The notes under the pieces are model-generated. The model saw nothing but the letters and a program-made list of their open reading frames with translations, did no database searches and was not told the DNA's origin. 64,000 nucleotides of DNA from CAVUXJ01 sp963814975 (GTDB lineage: Bacteria; Acidobacteriota; Vicinamibacteria; Vicinamibacterales; CAVVIG01): assembly GCA_963814975.1 (NCBI GenBank), contig CAWFFB010000021.1:1-64000 (forward strand), read 5' to 3'. The translations under genes were made by a program, and so were the position numbers. Positions 1-9,449 of the stretch are shown here, one piece after another. Within the stretch, counting starts at the first letter, position 1; each line of letters begins with the position of its first letter.

Positions 1-260
1 ATTGACGTCACACGAAAAGTCCCCCGGGGTGACGCGGTGTACGAGCGTCACGTGGATGGCAATCCCCCGACGCCATGACACTGCCCGTGGGTGGCAGTCG
101 CGGCGCCGGCACTTCCCATCGCGAACTGTCGGCCGGCGATTGGCGCTGACGAGCAGTACCCGCGTGAATGCGAAACAGCGGTTTGGTACTCTATCCACCA
201 GCTGAAGAGACCTGCGGAGGATCGGACCCACTCAAGGTTTTTTCGAAGGGAAGTGCGATC
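1..260. other. No gene recognised at window start
   Basis: I see no credible coding region here. The short open frames are arginine-rich and look like antisense or off-frame readings. The stretch ends with a purine-rich Shine-Dalgarno-like GGGAAG just upstream of the ATG at 261, so it probably holds the leader and promoter of the first gene. Confidence 0.4.
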
Positions 261-1399
261 ATGCTGAACATGAATCGAGTTGGCTCGTTCGCGGTCATGG
301 CCGTCGCTGCGCTCCTCGCCACTGGTGTGGAGCCCCTCGCCCAATCCGGATTGCCCAACCCATACCGGCCCGTCAGGGGGTTGGCAGATGGAGGCGGTCC
401 GAGCATTCCGGGAGGGGAGTGGGCCAGGCTTCCGGGCGGGAGAGAGATGGGACCGCCGGCCTCAGTGCACGTTGATGTCGACGGGGAAAGTATCTGGGCG
501 CTGATTAGATGTGACGAAACGAGCCCGGTGCCGGTCGCAGCCGGCGGTCGGTTCGGCATCGACTGCCTCGGCCGGGACAACAAGATCAAGAACATCGACA
601 CGGTCTTCAAGTTCGACTCGAAGGGCAACGTCGTCAAGAGCTTCGGCAGCGGGATGTTCATCTGGCCTCATGGGCTGCACGTGGACCGGGACGGCAATGT
701 GTGGGTCACCGACGCGGTGGCCGCGGACGGCGTGGCGATGGCGGCAAAGGCAGGAGTACGCGCGGGGCACCAGGTCGTCAAGTTCAGTCCGGATGGAAAA
801 GTGTTGATGACGCTCGGGGAACCGGGAGTTCCCGGAGACGATCAGTACCACTTCAAGTCGCCAAGCGCTGTCGCGGTGGGCGCCAACGGCGACATTTTCG
901 TCGCCGACGGCCACGGCATCAACGAGAACAATCGCGTCGTGAAGTATTCGAAGGACGGGAAGTTCATCAAGGCGTGGGGAAAGACCGGGTACGCACCCGG
1001 CGAGTTCCGCACGATGCATGCCCTTGCCATCGATTCCAGGGGCCGGGTGTTCGTGGCCGACCGTGGAAACAATCGAATCCAGCTCTTCGATCCGGATGGG
1101 AAATTCCTGGCGATATGGACGCAGTTCGGCACGCCGAGCGGGATCTTCTTCGATGACAAGGACCAGATCTATGTGGCCGACTCGGAATCCGATCTGGTGA
1201 ACAACCCGGGGTGGGAGCAGGGGATTCGGATCGGCGATGCCCGAACCGGATGGGTGACGGCCTTCATTCTCGACCAGGGGGGAAACCCGAATACACAGAC
1301 AGGAAGCGGGCCGGAGTTCGTGACGGCGGATCGCCACGGGAACGTGTTCGGGGGGAGCCCCGCCCGCGCGTCTTGCGGAAATACGTCAAGGTGAGATAG
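261..1399 (+). CDS. Secreted NHL-repeat / 6-bladed beta-propeller protein (C-terminal frameshift)
   Basis: The protein has an N-terminal signal peptide (hydrophobic run at about residues 8-26 with a cleavage-like ALA/AQS context) and then repeated propeller blades of the type 'HGLHVDRDGNVWVTD', 'AVAVGANGDIFVADG' and 'AIDSRGRVFVADRGNNRIQ', which are NHL-like blades. The family is common as periplasmic or secreted proteins of unknown ligand. ATG 261 is preferred because it precedes the signal peptide and has GGGAAG upstream. The uninterrupted frame ends at 1394 with an atypical tail. After one extra G in the G-run at 1350-1355 the reading becomes EPRPRVLRKYVKVR, the Lys/Tyr/Val-rich ending these proteins normally have, stopping at 1399. 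I therefore place a one-base deletion in that homopolymer. The substrate is unknown. Confidence 0.75.
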
Positions 1400-1432
1400 G
1401 GCCAGTGACGGATCGGATGGCGAGGCGCAGCT

Positions 1433-3724
1433 TCAGAAATCGATGAGCCTCGTGTACTTGACGATGAAAGAACGGCCCAGAAGTTCTTCGCGTGTGAAGG
1501 GTGAACTGTCGCGGCGGTCGTTGTAGACCACGAACAGGCCGGTGCCGCTGCGGTCGAGCAGCGCCAGGCGGATGTTCGACGAGATGGTGGACGTCTGACG
1601 GTTGTACTGGATGAGTCCCTTGACGCTCGCCAGGCTCGTGAACGAATAACTGACAGTAGTCGGGACGAGATCGTTCGTGAAGTCGCCGCCCGGCAAGGTG
1701 ATGACGTCCCGGTTCCAGCCAACCGACGAGATGAGCCGCGCGCCGATCCGCACGCCGAGCCCCGCCTCCCACCCGTAGTGATCGCCATCGTAGAAGGTGC
1801 CGGTCTTGGTGCGCAGCGACATGTTGATCGGCGCGCTGGGGTCTGATTCGTATTCCAGCGCGGCGGTTACCACTGGTATTCGCCTGCCGGAATGACGACC
1901 CGCCGCCCGGTCACGTCCTGATACACCGGGAAGGCCAGCTTCGGACGGTCCTGCTGCAGGTCCATGACAACGCTCATGCGGCCGCCCCGGCTGGGCAGGA
2001 TCTCGAACACGTGGAAGTGGCCGTTCGAGCTCTCGAGCCTGTTGTCGAGATCGACGTACACGTTGGTGCCGAGCGTCGACTGGAGACGGCGGATCCAGGG
2101 CCACTTCTTTGGCTGGTAGGAAATCGCGTAACGGCCTTCGGCCCTCCGGTACGCCCGGCGCGGCAGGAAGCCGACCTCGGGGTTGAACTGGTCGCCGACC
2201 TGCGAGTAGCCGAGTCCTCCAGTGAACACCGGGTTGGCGTAGAAGTAGTAGGCACGCCCTGCATAGTCGGCACCGCCCTTCGCGGTGGGCGAATCGGTGC
2301 GGGCCATGAAGGCGAACAGTTTGCCGTTCGTCGTCGCCTGCCAGCCCAGATCGAGCCCGTAGGCGCGGTTGAAGTCGTCGGCCGGCGCAAGATCACCGAC
2401 GCCCTGGCGGTTGACCAACATGGCGCCGAAGTTCGACCGGCCGACCTCGCGTTGCATTCGCAGCACGGTGAAGTTGTTCGCGGCGGCAATCGTCTCGCCC
2501 GTTCTTGGGTTGACGGCGTCAGCGGTCTGCATGTTGAGGAAGCCGACGTTATAGCCGCCCAGCTTCCCGCTCAAGCGTCCGCCGGCCCGGATGTCGATCG
2601 GCTGACCAGACTCCGAAATACCGATACGGCGAGAGAAGAACAAATCAATCGCCTGCGGCTGACCGAGCTGAAAGGTCTGCGCGTTCTCGAGGAAGAACGG
2701 CCGCTTCTCGGGGAAGAAGATCGGGAACCGCGTCAGGTTGACCTGTTCCTCGTCGGCTTCGACCTGCGCGAAGTCGGTGTTGACCGTCGCGTCGAGCGTC
2801 AGGTCGGCGCGCACGCCCCACTTGACGTCGAACCCGACATCACCTTTAAGGTCGACCTGATCGGTGAGCAGCGTCCTGTCGTCGTTGCGCGACCCGGACA
2901 CGTAGGGCGTGAACTTCACGTCGCGGCGGATCGGCAGGCTCAGGCCGTTGAGCTTTCCGGCCACCGAGACGCGCTGAAGGGTGTAGCCGCGCGGCACCGG
3001 CGCGAGGTAGACCTGTTCGTTCTTGTGCCGGATGTTGCGCATGACATTGACACCCCACGTCCGGTCGGTCCCCGGGCTGTACCGCAGGGTTTTCAGCGGG
3101 ATGGCGAACTCGGCTTCCCAGCCGCGCTCAGTGGTACGCGCGCGCACAGTCCAGTCGGCATCCCAGTTCGTGTTGAATCCTCGTCACCTGCCCACGCTGC
3201 GACCCGGCGCTGCCGGAGGGGGCAAAGGTATTCCCCGCCGTCTGGCCCTCTGCCATCACCTGGCCGTCGTATTCGATCCCGAATGGATTGGTCCCGAAGA
3301 CGAATGCGTTCTGCCCGTCGTTGAACGTATCGAGGAGGATCTGGATCGAATCGGTTTCGGTGAGTTCGGCATCCCGGCGGCTCTGGCTGACGACAATCGC
3401 GTCGGGCGCCGAGTCGTGGCAGACGACGCCAATATAGAGCGTGCCGCGGTCGATCAGGAACCGGATTTCGGTGCGCTCGGTAGCGGGCTGGCCTTCGTCG
3501 GGTTCCTGCTGGGTGAAGGTGCTGAACGGCTCCGCGAGCGACCAGGCGTTCTCTTCGACGCGCCCGTCGATCTCGGGACGCTGGCCGTCGGCGAGGCGGC
3601 CGACTGTGAGCTGGGGCACGTCCTGGGCTGCAGCAATCGACCCGAAGATCATCACCAAGGTCACCACGAGGGCCGACCGTCCTGGCGGAACAATCCCGGA
3701 CGTGCATTTTGAACGCACCATCAA
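1433..3724 (-). CDS. DUF5916 domain protein with CBM9-like N-terminus (two frameshifts)
   Basis: Three consecutive reading frames on the minus strand join into one protein of about 760 residues. The N-terminal part (3724 to about 3175) has a signal peptide ending in AAAQ, then a CBM9-like beta domain ('PEIDGRVEENAWSLA', 'GVVCHDSAPDAIV'). The middle part (about 3175 to 1870) has the DUF5916 hallmarks 'FPIFFPEKRPFFLENAQTF', 'FFSRRIGI' and 'GDQFNPEVGFLPRR', and the last part (about 1870 to 1433) ends in a beta-barrel-like aromatic terminus 'FIVKYTRLIDF'. Members are outer-membrane-associated proteins found beside secreted hydrolases; function is unproven. Frameshifts lie near 3,170-3,185 (GFNTNWDADW is split) and near 1,868-1,878 (GEYQW then TAALEY); each is repaired by one base. 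Three CGAACGGACA repeats lie just upstream of its start. Confidence 0.8.
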
Positions 3725-3748
3725 CCCCGTGATGTCGATTGGGCCGGC

Positions 3749-3802
3749 CGAACGGACACCATTTGCCCGGACGAACGGACATTTTTATCAGCCGAGCGGA
3801 CA
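3749..3802. promoter_or_regulatory. Three direct repeats CGAACGGACA / CGAGCGGACA
   Basis: Copies start at 3749, 3772 and 3793, so they are spaced 23 and 21 bp, about two helical turns. They lie 25-78 bp upstream of the DUF5916 start on the minus strand. Same-face spacing suggests binding sites for a regulator. An IS end remnant is an alternative because of the GGACATTTTTATC run next to the second copy. Confidence 0.4.
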
Positions 3803-4033
3803 CGATGCTACCCCAGTCGCTGCCAGTTCCCACCAGTTTTTTGGCTCTCGGAGATGGGATGGGATGAGATCCGCGCCGAAAAGGGAGTGCGCCGAAATGG
3901 GGAGTGCGGGACGCTGAGACCACAACGACGAATATCTGCGGCTCTCTCGCGGGATACCCGAGACGAGGGGTGAACGTACCCGCTCAGGCGGCCCTCGTGG
4001 ACACCATACGAGTTGCGGGATGCGAGTCGCGTC

Positions 4034-4066
4034 CCAAGGGCGCGCGTCCGGGCGGCGCGCCCTTGG
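4034..4066 (-). terminator. GC-rich perfect hairpin downstream of NHL pseudogene
   Basis: A perfect 12-bp inverted repeat (CCAAGGGCGCGC at 4034-4045 with its complement at 4055-4066) and a 9-nt loop lies 12 bp past the stop codon at 4078-4080. No T-run follows on the minus strand, so it is a terminator-like hairpin rather than a canonical intrinsic terminator. Confidence 0.45.
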
Positions 4067-4077
4067 AACTCGATTGG

Positions 4078-5273
4078 TCAGTTGGTCGCTGACATCCCCT
4101 TGTACACGAACTTCTGCGCTCGCCTGTTCCCGAGCTCGTTGACCTCGGCGGTGTAGAGATTGCCCTTCGAGTCCGCCGCGATGTCATGAATTACGTAGAA
4201 CTGCCCGGGTGCCGGGCCAATTCCGTCGCCGAAGTAGCCGAGGATCTCGAGAGACTTTCAATTGAGAACGGCGACCTGCTCTCTGATTCGGTCGGCGACG
4301 TAGATGAACCGCTGTTCCTTGTCTGAGGAGAAGGCGGCAGCCAGCGCGCTTCCGCCAGGCAACAGCGAGTCAGCGAGTTGACTAATCGGTTTTCCGAACG
4401 CCATTCCGGACTGCGTGCTCGGAGGCACGTTCCGGCTCACGAAAACCTGGTTTATGTATTTGCCGTCCGGCGTAAAGACCTGAACCCGCCTGTTCGCCCG
4501 ATCCGTGACGTAAACCAGGCCGTCGTTCGAGATGCGCAGCGAGTGCACGTTGTTGAACTGGTCGGCTCCGGGGCCGTCCGGCACCGGCGCCGGCCTCTTG
4601 CCGCCGGGTGGGTCCGTAGGTGTGTTACCAAAGGCGCCCCACATCCGCTTGAACCGACCGGTGTCTGCATCGAGCACGATGACGCGATTGTTGAAGTAGC
4701 CGTCGGCGACGAAGATTTCGTTGGTCTTGGCGTAGTAGACGACGTCCGCCGCTCCGTGCATGTTCTGGGTGTCCCCGTTTCCCTTGCTCTGGCCCTTGCG
4801 GCCGACCTGCATGATGAACTTTCCGTCTTTGGTGAACTTGAGCAGCTGACCGTCCTTCTCATCGCTGCCGGCAAGCCAGACGTTCCCCTTCTGATCAAGG
4901 AGATCCCGTGCTCGGACTCGGGCCACTCGTAACCGGCACCAGGCCCGCCCCACCCCTGGACGAAATTGCCCGCCGCGTCGAACTCCAGCACAGGCGGCGC
5001 AGCCATCGCTTTCTGCTCGGGCTTGACGGTGTCCGGACGCTGCAGGACCCACACGTGATCCTGCGAATCGACGGCCACGTTGCTCACGAGCCCGAGCACC
5101 CACTTGGCCGGCAGCTTCGGCCAGGTGGGGTCCACCTGAAACTGCGGCACCGGGCGCGCCGCAGTCCCACCCGCCTGTGCGGCGAGCGTCTGCGGCACGC
5201 CGACCGGGCGCACGCCGGTAACGGCCGCCACAAACGCCAGCATCCCGAGGCCTGTCCACATCGTCGGTTTCAT
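4078..5273 (-). pseudogene. Secreted NHL-repeat protein with a frameshift and an in-frame stop
   Basis: ATG at 5273 follows GGAGAG and starts a signal peptide (hydrophobic residues about 5-25, ends near LAAQA). The mature part has NHL-type blades ('NVAVDSQDHVWVLQRP', 'NNVHSLRISNDGLVYVTD'). Near 4,900-4,905 one C seems missing (HGIS then LDQKGNVWL in the next frame). A TGA at 4258-4260 interrupts 'VAVLN-KSLEIL' where homologues usually have Arg (CGA to TGA would be one transition). The same frame continues after it for 59 residues as a normal family C-terminus ('NLYTAEVNELGNRRAQKF') to the stop at 4078. This is either a true pseudogene or a gene with two consensus errors; the nonsense change makes decay more likely here than at the simple indels elsewhere. 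Confidence 0.7.
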
Positions 5274-5569
5274 GGCTGCTCTCCTTTGCACGTCCCGGTG
5301 ATCGGCATTCGTGCCGGGTCCTTCGAACGGCCTCCGCTCAGGCGCCGGTTTCCTGGCCCCCTCGGCCTGTTGGGCTTCATTCTAGACCAAGGTGCCCGGC
5401 GCGCGGCGTTCCGTTCAGCAGCGGAGGGCCTCCGGCCAGGGCTGCCGCAGGGAGCGATAGCGTTGGCCAAACGGGGCGGGAAGGCTTAAGATCGGCGGAC
5501 CTGACAGCCTGCACGACCACTGATTAGATGCGTGCAGCCGGTCCATCCAGCTGGCGGAGGGTTTGTTCC

Positions 5570-7282
5570 ATGCGTAAGCCCCTGGTGCTCCTCGAGGTCG
5601 CGGGCCTGCTGGCGTTGATCATCCACGCGGGCCCGGATTCTTCGCGAGTGCAGGCGCAAGGCGCCACGGTGCTCAACGGGCGAGTCAGCTCGGCGAAGGA
5701 GGGCCTGATGGAAGGCGTGGTGGTCAGCGCCAAGCGGGAAGGCTCGACCATCTCGGTTTCCGTTGCGACCGACGACCAGGGCCGCTACAGTTTCCCCGCA
5801 GCGAAGCTCGAGCCCGGCCGGCACGCACTGAAGATCCGCGCGGTCGGCTACGAGCTCGACGGCTCCAAGGAGGTCGAGGTGAAAGCCGGGGCGACGGCGA
5901 CCGCCGACCTCACCTTGAATCCGGCGAAGAATCTCGCCGCGCAGCTCACGAACGCGGAGTGGCTGGCCAGCATGCCCGGCTCCGATCAGCAGAAGAAATA
6001 TCTGCTTTCCTGCAATGGCTGCCATTCCTATCAGCCGATCGTGAACTCGACGCATGACGCCGAGAAGTTCCTGAAAGTCCTGGAGCGGATGGCGGGATAC
6101 TATCCCGGCAGCACGCCCCTGCAGCCGCAGCGGCTCGTCGGGAAGGCGCGCCGCAATCTTGGCGGCGGTGCTGGAAGCGCGATGGGTGGCGACGGAGGCA
6201 TGGGTGCCGATCCACGCGCGACAGCCGCCGCGGACTGGCTCGCCACCGTCAACCTCAGCAAAGGTCCCGTGCGCGACTACGCGTTGAAAACGCTGCCGCG
6301 GCCGACCGGACGGGCCACGCGCATGATCGTGACGGAATACGAGCTGCCGCGCAGGACCATCGAGCCGCACGACGTGATCCTCGACGGCGACGGCATGGCC
6401 TGGTACTCGGATTTCGGGGCCCTGTTTCTGGGCAAGATGGATCCGAAGACCGGCAAGGTCACCGAATATCCGATTCCGCTGCTCAAGGAAGGCTTCCCCG
6501 TCGGCACGCTCGACCTCGAAGCCGACCGTGACGGCAATCTCTGGGTCGCGATGATGTATCAAGGCGGCATCGCGAAGCTTGACAGGAAGACCGGCAAGGT
6601 CCAGACCTGGTCCGTCCCGAAGGAATGGCAGACCGACGCAACCCAGCAATCCTTCGCCTCGCCGACTTTCTCGCATGTCGATGGCAAGGTGTGGGTGAAG
6701 AACTCCGACCGGGCGCAGATCCTGCGACTGGATCTCGCGGCCGGCACGTGGGAGAACTTCGGCACTTTCACCGATCCGGAGACGAAACGCACGATCGGTT
6801 CCTACGGCATCAACGCCGATCACAACAACAATCTCTACATGCTGGACTTCAATTCCGGGAACCTCGGCATCCTCGACGGCGCCACCAGGAAGCTTGAAAT
6901 TCATCGAACGGCCATTGCCAATTCACGGCCGCGCCGGGGCACCGTCGACGCCAAGAACCGCCTGTGGTTCGCCGAGTATGACGGCAACGCCATCGGGATG
7001 CTCGACCCGAAGACCAAGCAGATCAAGGAATGGCCCGTCCCGACGGCGTGGACCAATCCCTACGATGTCGTCGTCGACAAGAACGGCGAGGCGTGGGCCG
7101 GATCGATGTTGAGCGACCGCATCGTGAGGCTCGACACCAAGACGGGTGCGTTCACCGAATACCTTCTACCCAACCCGACCAATATTCGGCGTGTCTGGGT
7201 CGACAACTCGACCAACCCGGTGACGTTCTGGGTCGGCAGCAATCACGGCGCGTCAATCATCAAGCTGGAACCGCTCGAGTAG
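5570..7282 (+). CDS. Secreted regulatory-domain / CxxCH-motif / virginiamycin-B-lyase-like propeller protein
   Basis: The protein has 570 residues. ATG 5570 has GGAGG 9 nt upstream and begins a signal peptide ending near VQAQG. Residues about 27-118 form a carboxypeptidase-regulatory-like beta-sandwich ('GRVSSAKEGLMEGVVVSAKREG', shortened here in reading as domain start 'VLNGRVSS'). Next comes a short helical segment with a haem c motif, CNGCH near residues 148-152. From about residue 250 on is a Vgb/streptogramin-lyase-like propeller ('PHDVILDGDGMAWYSDFG', 'RGTVDAKNRLWFAEYDGN'). The family rarely acts on antibiotics in soil taxa; an oxidoreductase-linked or sugar-related periplasmic role is equally possible. 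It is followed by a CMD-like protein 58 bp downstream, suggesting one transcript. Intact, no frameshift. Confidence 0.85.
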   Translation: MRKPLVLLEVAGLLALIIHAGPDSSRVQAQGATVLNGRVSSAKEGLMEGVVVSAKREGSTISVSVATDDQGRYSFPAAKLEPGRHALKIRAVGYELDGSKEVEVKAGATATADLTLNPAKNLAAQLTNAEWLASMPGSDQQKKYLLSCNGCHSYQPIVNSTHDAEKFLKVLERMAGYYPGSTPLQPQRLVGKARRNLGGGAGSAMGGDGGMGADPRATAAADWLATVNLSKGPVRDYALKTLPRPTGRATRMIVTEYELPRRTIEPHDVILDGDGMAWYSDFGALFLGKMDPKTGKVTEYPIPLLKEGFPVGTLDLEADRDGNLWVAMMYQGGIAKLDRKTGKVQTWSVPKEWQTDATQQSFASPTFSHVDGKVWVKNSDRAQILRLDLAAGTWENFGTFTDPETKRTIGSYGINADHNNNLYMLDFNSGNLGILDGATRKLEIHRTAIANSRPRRGTVDAKNRLWFAEYDGNAIGMLDPKTKQIKEWPVPTAWTNPYDVVVDKNGEAWAGSMLSDRIVRLDTKTGAFTEYLLPNPTNIRRVWVDNSTNPVTFWVGSNHGASIIKLEPLE

Positions 7283-7340
7283 CGTGCGTTCGTCGCGTTC
7301 GTTTCGACACTTCAACCTTTGCGAGCGCCGGGAGGCGTAC

Positions 7341-7988
7341 ATGATCAATCATCACCATCGAAGCACGACATCCGGAATCGTCCTGTTGGCCTTGGTCCTC
7401 TCCTTCTCCGTCTGGACGACGGCAGCCGCTCAGGAGCGCATGCCGCCGATTCCGGCCGACAAGATGACCGACGCCCAGAAGAAAGCCGCCGCGGACTTCA
7501 CCGCCGCGCGAGGCAACCTCAGCGGCCCATGGGCGGTCCTACTTCGAAGCCCGGAGCTGGTGAACCGAACGCGGCCGCTGAGCGATTACCTGCGGTTCAA
7601 CAGCGTCCTGCCGCCCCGCCTGTCCGAGTTCATCATCCTCATCACGGCGCGTGAGTGGGCGCAGCAGTACGAGTGGAACGCCCACCATCCACTCGCTCTG
7701 AAGGGCGGACTCAATCCCGACGTTGCCAAAGCGATCGCGGAAGGCCGGCGGCCCACCAAAATGGCGGAAGACGAGGAAATCGCGTACGAGTTCGTCACGG
7801 AACTCGACAGCAATCACAGCGTGAGCGATGCCACGTATGCCCGGGCCCTTTCCAAGTTCGGCGAGCAGGGCATCGTCGACATGGTCAGCCTCCACGGCTA
7901 TTACACGATGATCGCGATGGTGCTGAACACGGCCCGTACGCCGCTTCCGCCAGGTGCGACCTCGGGTCTCGCGCGCCTTCCCCGCTAG
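7341..7988 (+). CDS. Secreted carboxymuconolactone decarboxylase (AhpD-like) family protein
   Basis: The protein has 215 residues with a signal peptide (hydrophobic run after INHHHRSTTS, cleavage near TAAAQ). The remainder resembles the CMD/AhpD helical fold: 'PELVNRTRPLSDYLR', 'LSEFIILITAREWAQQYEW', 'HHPLALKGGL' and 'SLHGYYTMIAMVLN'. The CxxC redox pair of AhpD is absent, so thiol peroxidase-reductase activity is not expected; the Glu/Trp/His-rich EWNAHHP segment is the likely active-site region. ATG 7341 was chosen over earlier in-frame starts because it directly precedes the signal peptide. It lies downstream of the lyase-like propeller gene. The substrate is unknown. Confidence 0.8.
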   Translation: MINHHHRSTTSGIVLLALVLSFSVWTTAAAQERMPPIPADKMTDAQKKAAADFTAARGNLSGPWAVLLRSPELVNRTRPLSDYLRFNSVLPPRLSEFIILITAREWAQQYEWNAHHPLALKGGLNPDVAKAIAEGRRPTKMAEDEEIAYEFVTELDSNHSVSDATYARALSKFGEQGIVDMVSLHGYYTMIAMVLNTARTPLPPGATSGLARLPR

Positions 7989-8002
7989 GAGGAAGAGACA
8001 CC

Positions 8003-8060
8003 GGCTCTCAGCTCTCAGCTTGCGGCTCTGGGGGCTGAGAGCTGACAGCTGATAGCTCAG
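8003..8060. repeat. Inverted word array (CTCTCAG / CTGAGAG)
   Basis: The left arm (8003-8029) repeats GCTCTCAG-like words and the right arm (8034-8060) repeats their complement (GCTGAGAG, GCTGACAG, GCTGATAG). The two arms can pair over about 25 bp with a few mismatches. It starts 14 nt after the CMD gene stop and may end that transcript. Confidence 0.6.
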
Positions 8061-8102
8061 TTGGGTTCCTCTTATGGCCGGCAATCTATTAAACTGCCCC
8101 GT

Positions 8103-9359
8103 ATGACTGCGACCAACCCGCGCGTCGCCCTCCTCGCTTTCTGCACATCGCTCTTTGTGCTCGCGCTGGTGTTCGGGCCCACGGCGCGCTCCCAGGCGCC
8201 GCAGACTGAGACCCACGAGCAGCGGGCCGCGCGGTTCCGACGGATGTCGATTGACGCAGAGTCGAAAGGGCTCGCGGAGCCGTTCAAGGGGATCACCGCT
8301 CAGGGCCGGATCGAGCCCGGGCTGTTTCCGATCCGATCGACCGGCGTGTCGACCGGGCCCGTTCGCGCGGCCGCGGACGCGTTCCTGACCGCGCTGACCA
8401 AGGCGCAACGCGACAAGACGATGTTCGGCGTCGACGATCCCGAGTGGCGCAAGTGGATGAACCAGGACTACTACGTGCGTCTGGGCGTCAGCTTTCTCGA
8501 GATGACGGACGCCCAGCGGCAGGTGGCGATCGAGCTTCTTCGCGCGGCCCTCAGCGCCAAGGGCCTGAAGCAGACCCGCGACATCATGCGGCTGAATGAA
8601 ACGCTCGCCGAGCTGAACGACAACGACTTCGATCGCTACGGCGAATGGCGGTACCACATCACGGTGATGGGCACGCCCTCGGCCACCGAGCCCTGGGGAT
8701 GGCAACTCGACGGCCACCACGCGATCATCAACTACTTCGTGCTCGGCGATCAGGTGGTGATGACGCCGATGTTCGCCGGCTCGGAACCGGTCGTCGCCAT
8801 CTCCGGGAAGTACAAGGGCACCTCGGTGCTGCAGGACGAGCAGAACCAGGGCCTCGCGCTGATCAAGGCACTCACCGACGCGCAGCGCCAGAAAGCGATC
8901 CTGCGGCTGTCGAAAACCGCCAACGAGAATCTGGCCGAGGCCTGGAAGGACAACGTCACCCTCGACTACGCCGGTCTGCCTGTGGCCGAGATGAACGAAG
9001 CGCAGCGCAAGCGGTTGCTCGACCTCGTCGCCCTGTATGTCGACAACATGGACAACGGGCACGCCCGGGTGAAGATGGACGAGGTGCGCCGGCACCTGGA
9101 CCGCACGTGGTTCGCCTGGATCGGCAAGACCGATCAGGGGGGCGTGTTCTACTACCGGATTCACAGCCCGGTGATTCTGATTGAGTTCGATCACCAGGTG
9201 CCCGCGAACCTGAAGCAGTACGCGAAAGATCCGAACGCGCCCAATCCGCAGCACATCCACGTCGTCGTGCGCACACCCAACGGGAATGACTACGGAAAGG
9301 ATCTGCTTCGTGAGCATTACCGGCAGCACCCGCACACGACCGCCGGGAACTTCCGCTAA
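8103..9359 (+). CDS. Secreted DUF3500 domain protein
   Basis: The protein has 418 residues with a signal peptide (hydrophobic run LLAFCTSLFVLALVFG, cleavage near RSQA). The rest matches the DUF3500 layout: 'WMNQDYYVRLGVSFLEM', 'WGWQLDGHHAIINYFV', 'DEQNQGLALIKALTDAQR' and a C-terminal 'VILIEFDHQ...HIHVVVRTPNGNDYG'. The many conserved His/Asp/Glu residues in the HH and HxHVV segments suggest metal binding. Function is unknown. ATG 8103 is only 6 nt from a TTAAACT -10-like element, so the transcript may be leaderless. Intact. Confidence 0.85.
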   Translation: MTATNPRVALLAFCTSLFVLALVFGPTARSQAPQTETHEQRAARFRRMSIDAESKGLAEPFKGITAQGRIEPGLFPIRSTGVSTGPVRAAADAFLTALTKAQRDKTMFGVDDPEWRKWMNQDYYVRLGVSFLEMTDAQRQVAIELLRAALSAKGLKQTRDIMRLNETLAELNDNDFDRYGEWRYHITVMGTPSATEPWGWQLDGHHAIINYFVLGDQVVMTPMFAGSEPVVAISGKYKGTSVLQDEQNQGLALIKALTDAQRQKAILRLSKTANENLAEAWKDNVTLDYAGLPVAEMNEAQRKRLLDLVALYVDNMDNGHARVKMDEVRRHLDRTWFAWIGKTDQGGVFYYRIHSPVILIEFDHQVPANLKQYAKDPNAPNPQHIHVVVRTPNGNDYGKDLLREHYRQHPHTTAGNFR

Positions 9360-9449
9360 CGCCGATCATCGCGCGGCCGGATCCGCTCTCGGGTACGAGG
9401 AACACGCCCCGCGTCCGCGGGCGGGCCGGCTTGGGATCCCGAAATCCTA

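Larger units (their letters stand above)
3725..4077. other. 353-bp gene-free stretch between two minus-strand genes
   Basis: No coding region is supported. It contains three near-identical decamers (3749-3802) close to the DUF5916 start and a strong GC hairpin at 4034-4066 just past the end of the next gene. Between them is a purine-rich segment (about 3,845-3,915) with no recognised feature. Confidence 0.5.

Noticed and set aside
7539..9335. 598-residue minus-strand open frame
   Set aside because: Antisense to the intact CMD-like and DUF3500 genes; composition is His/Val/Arg-rich without motifs.
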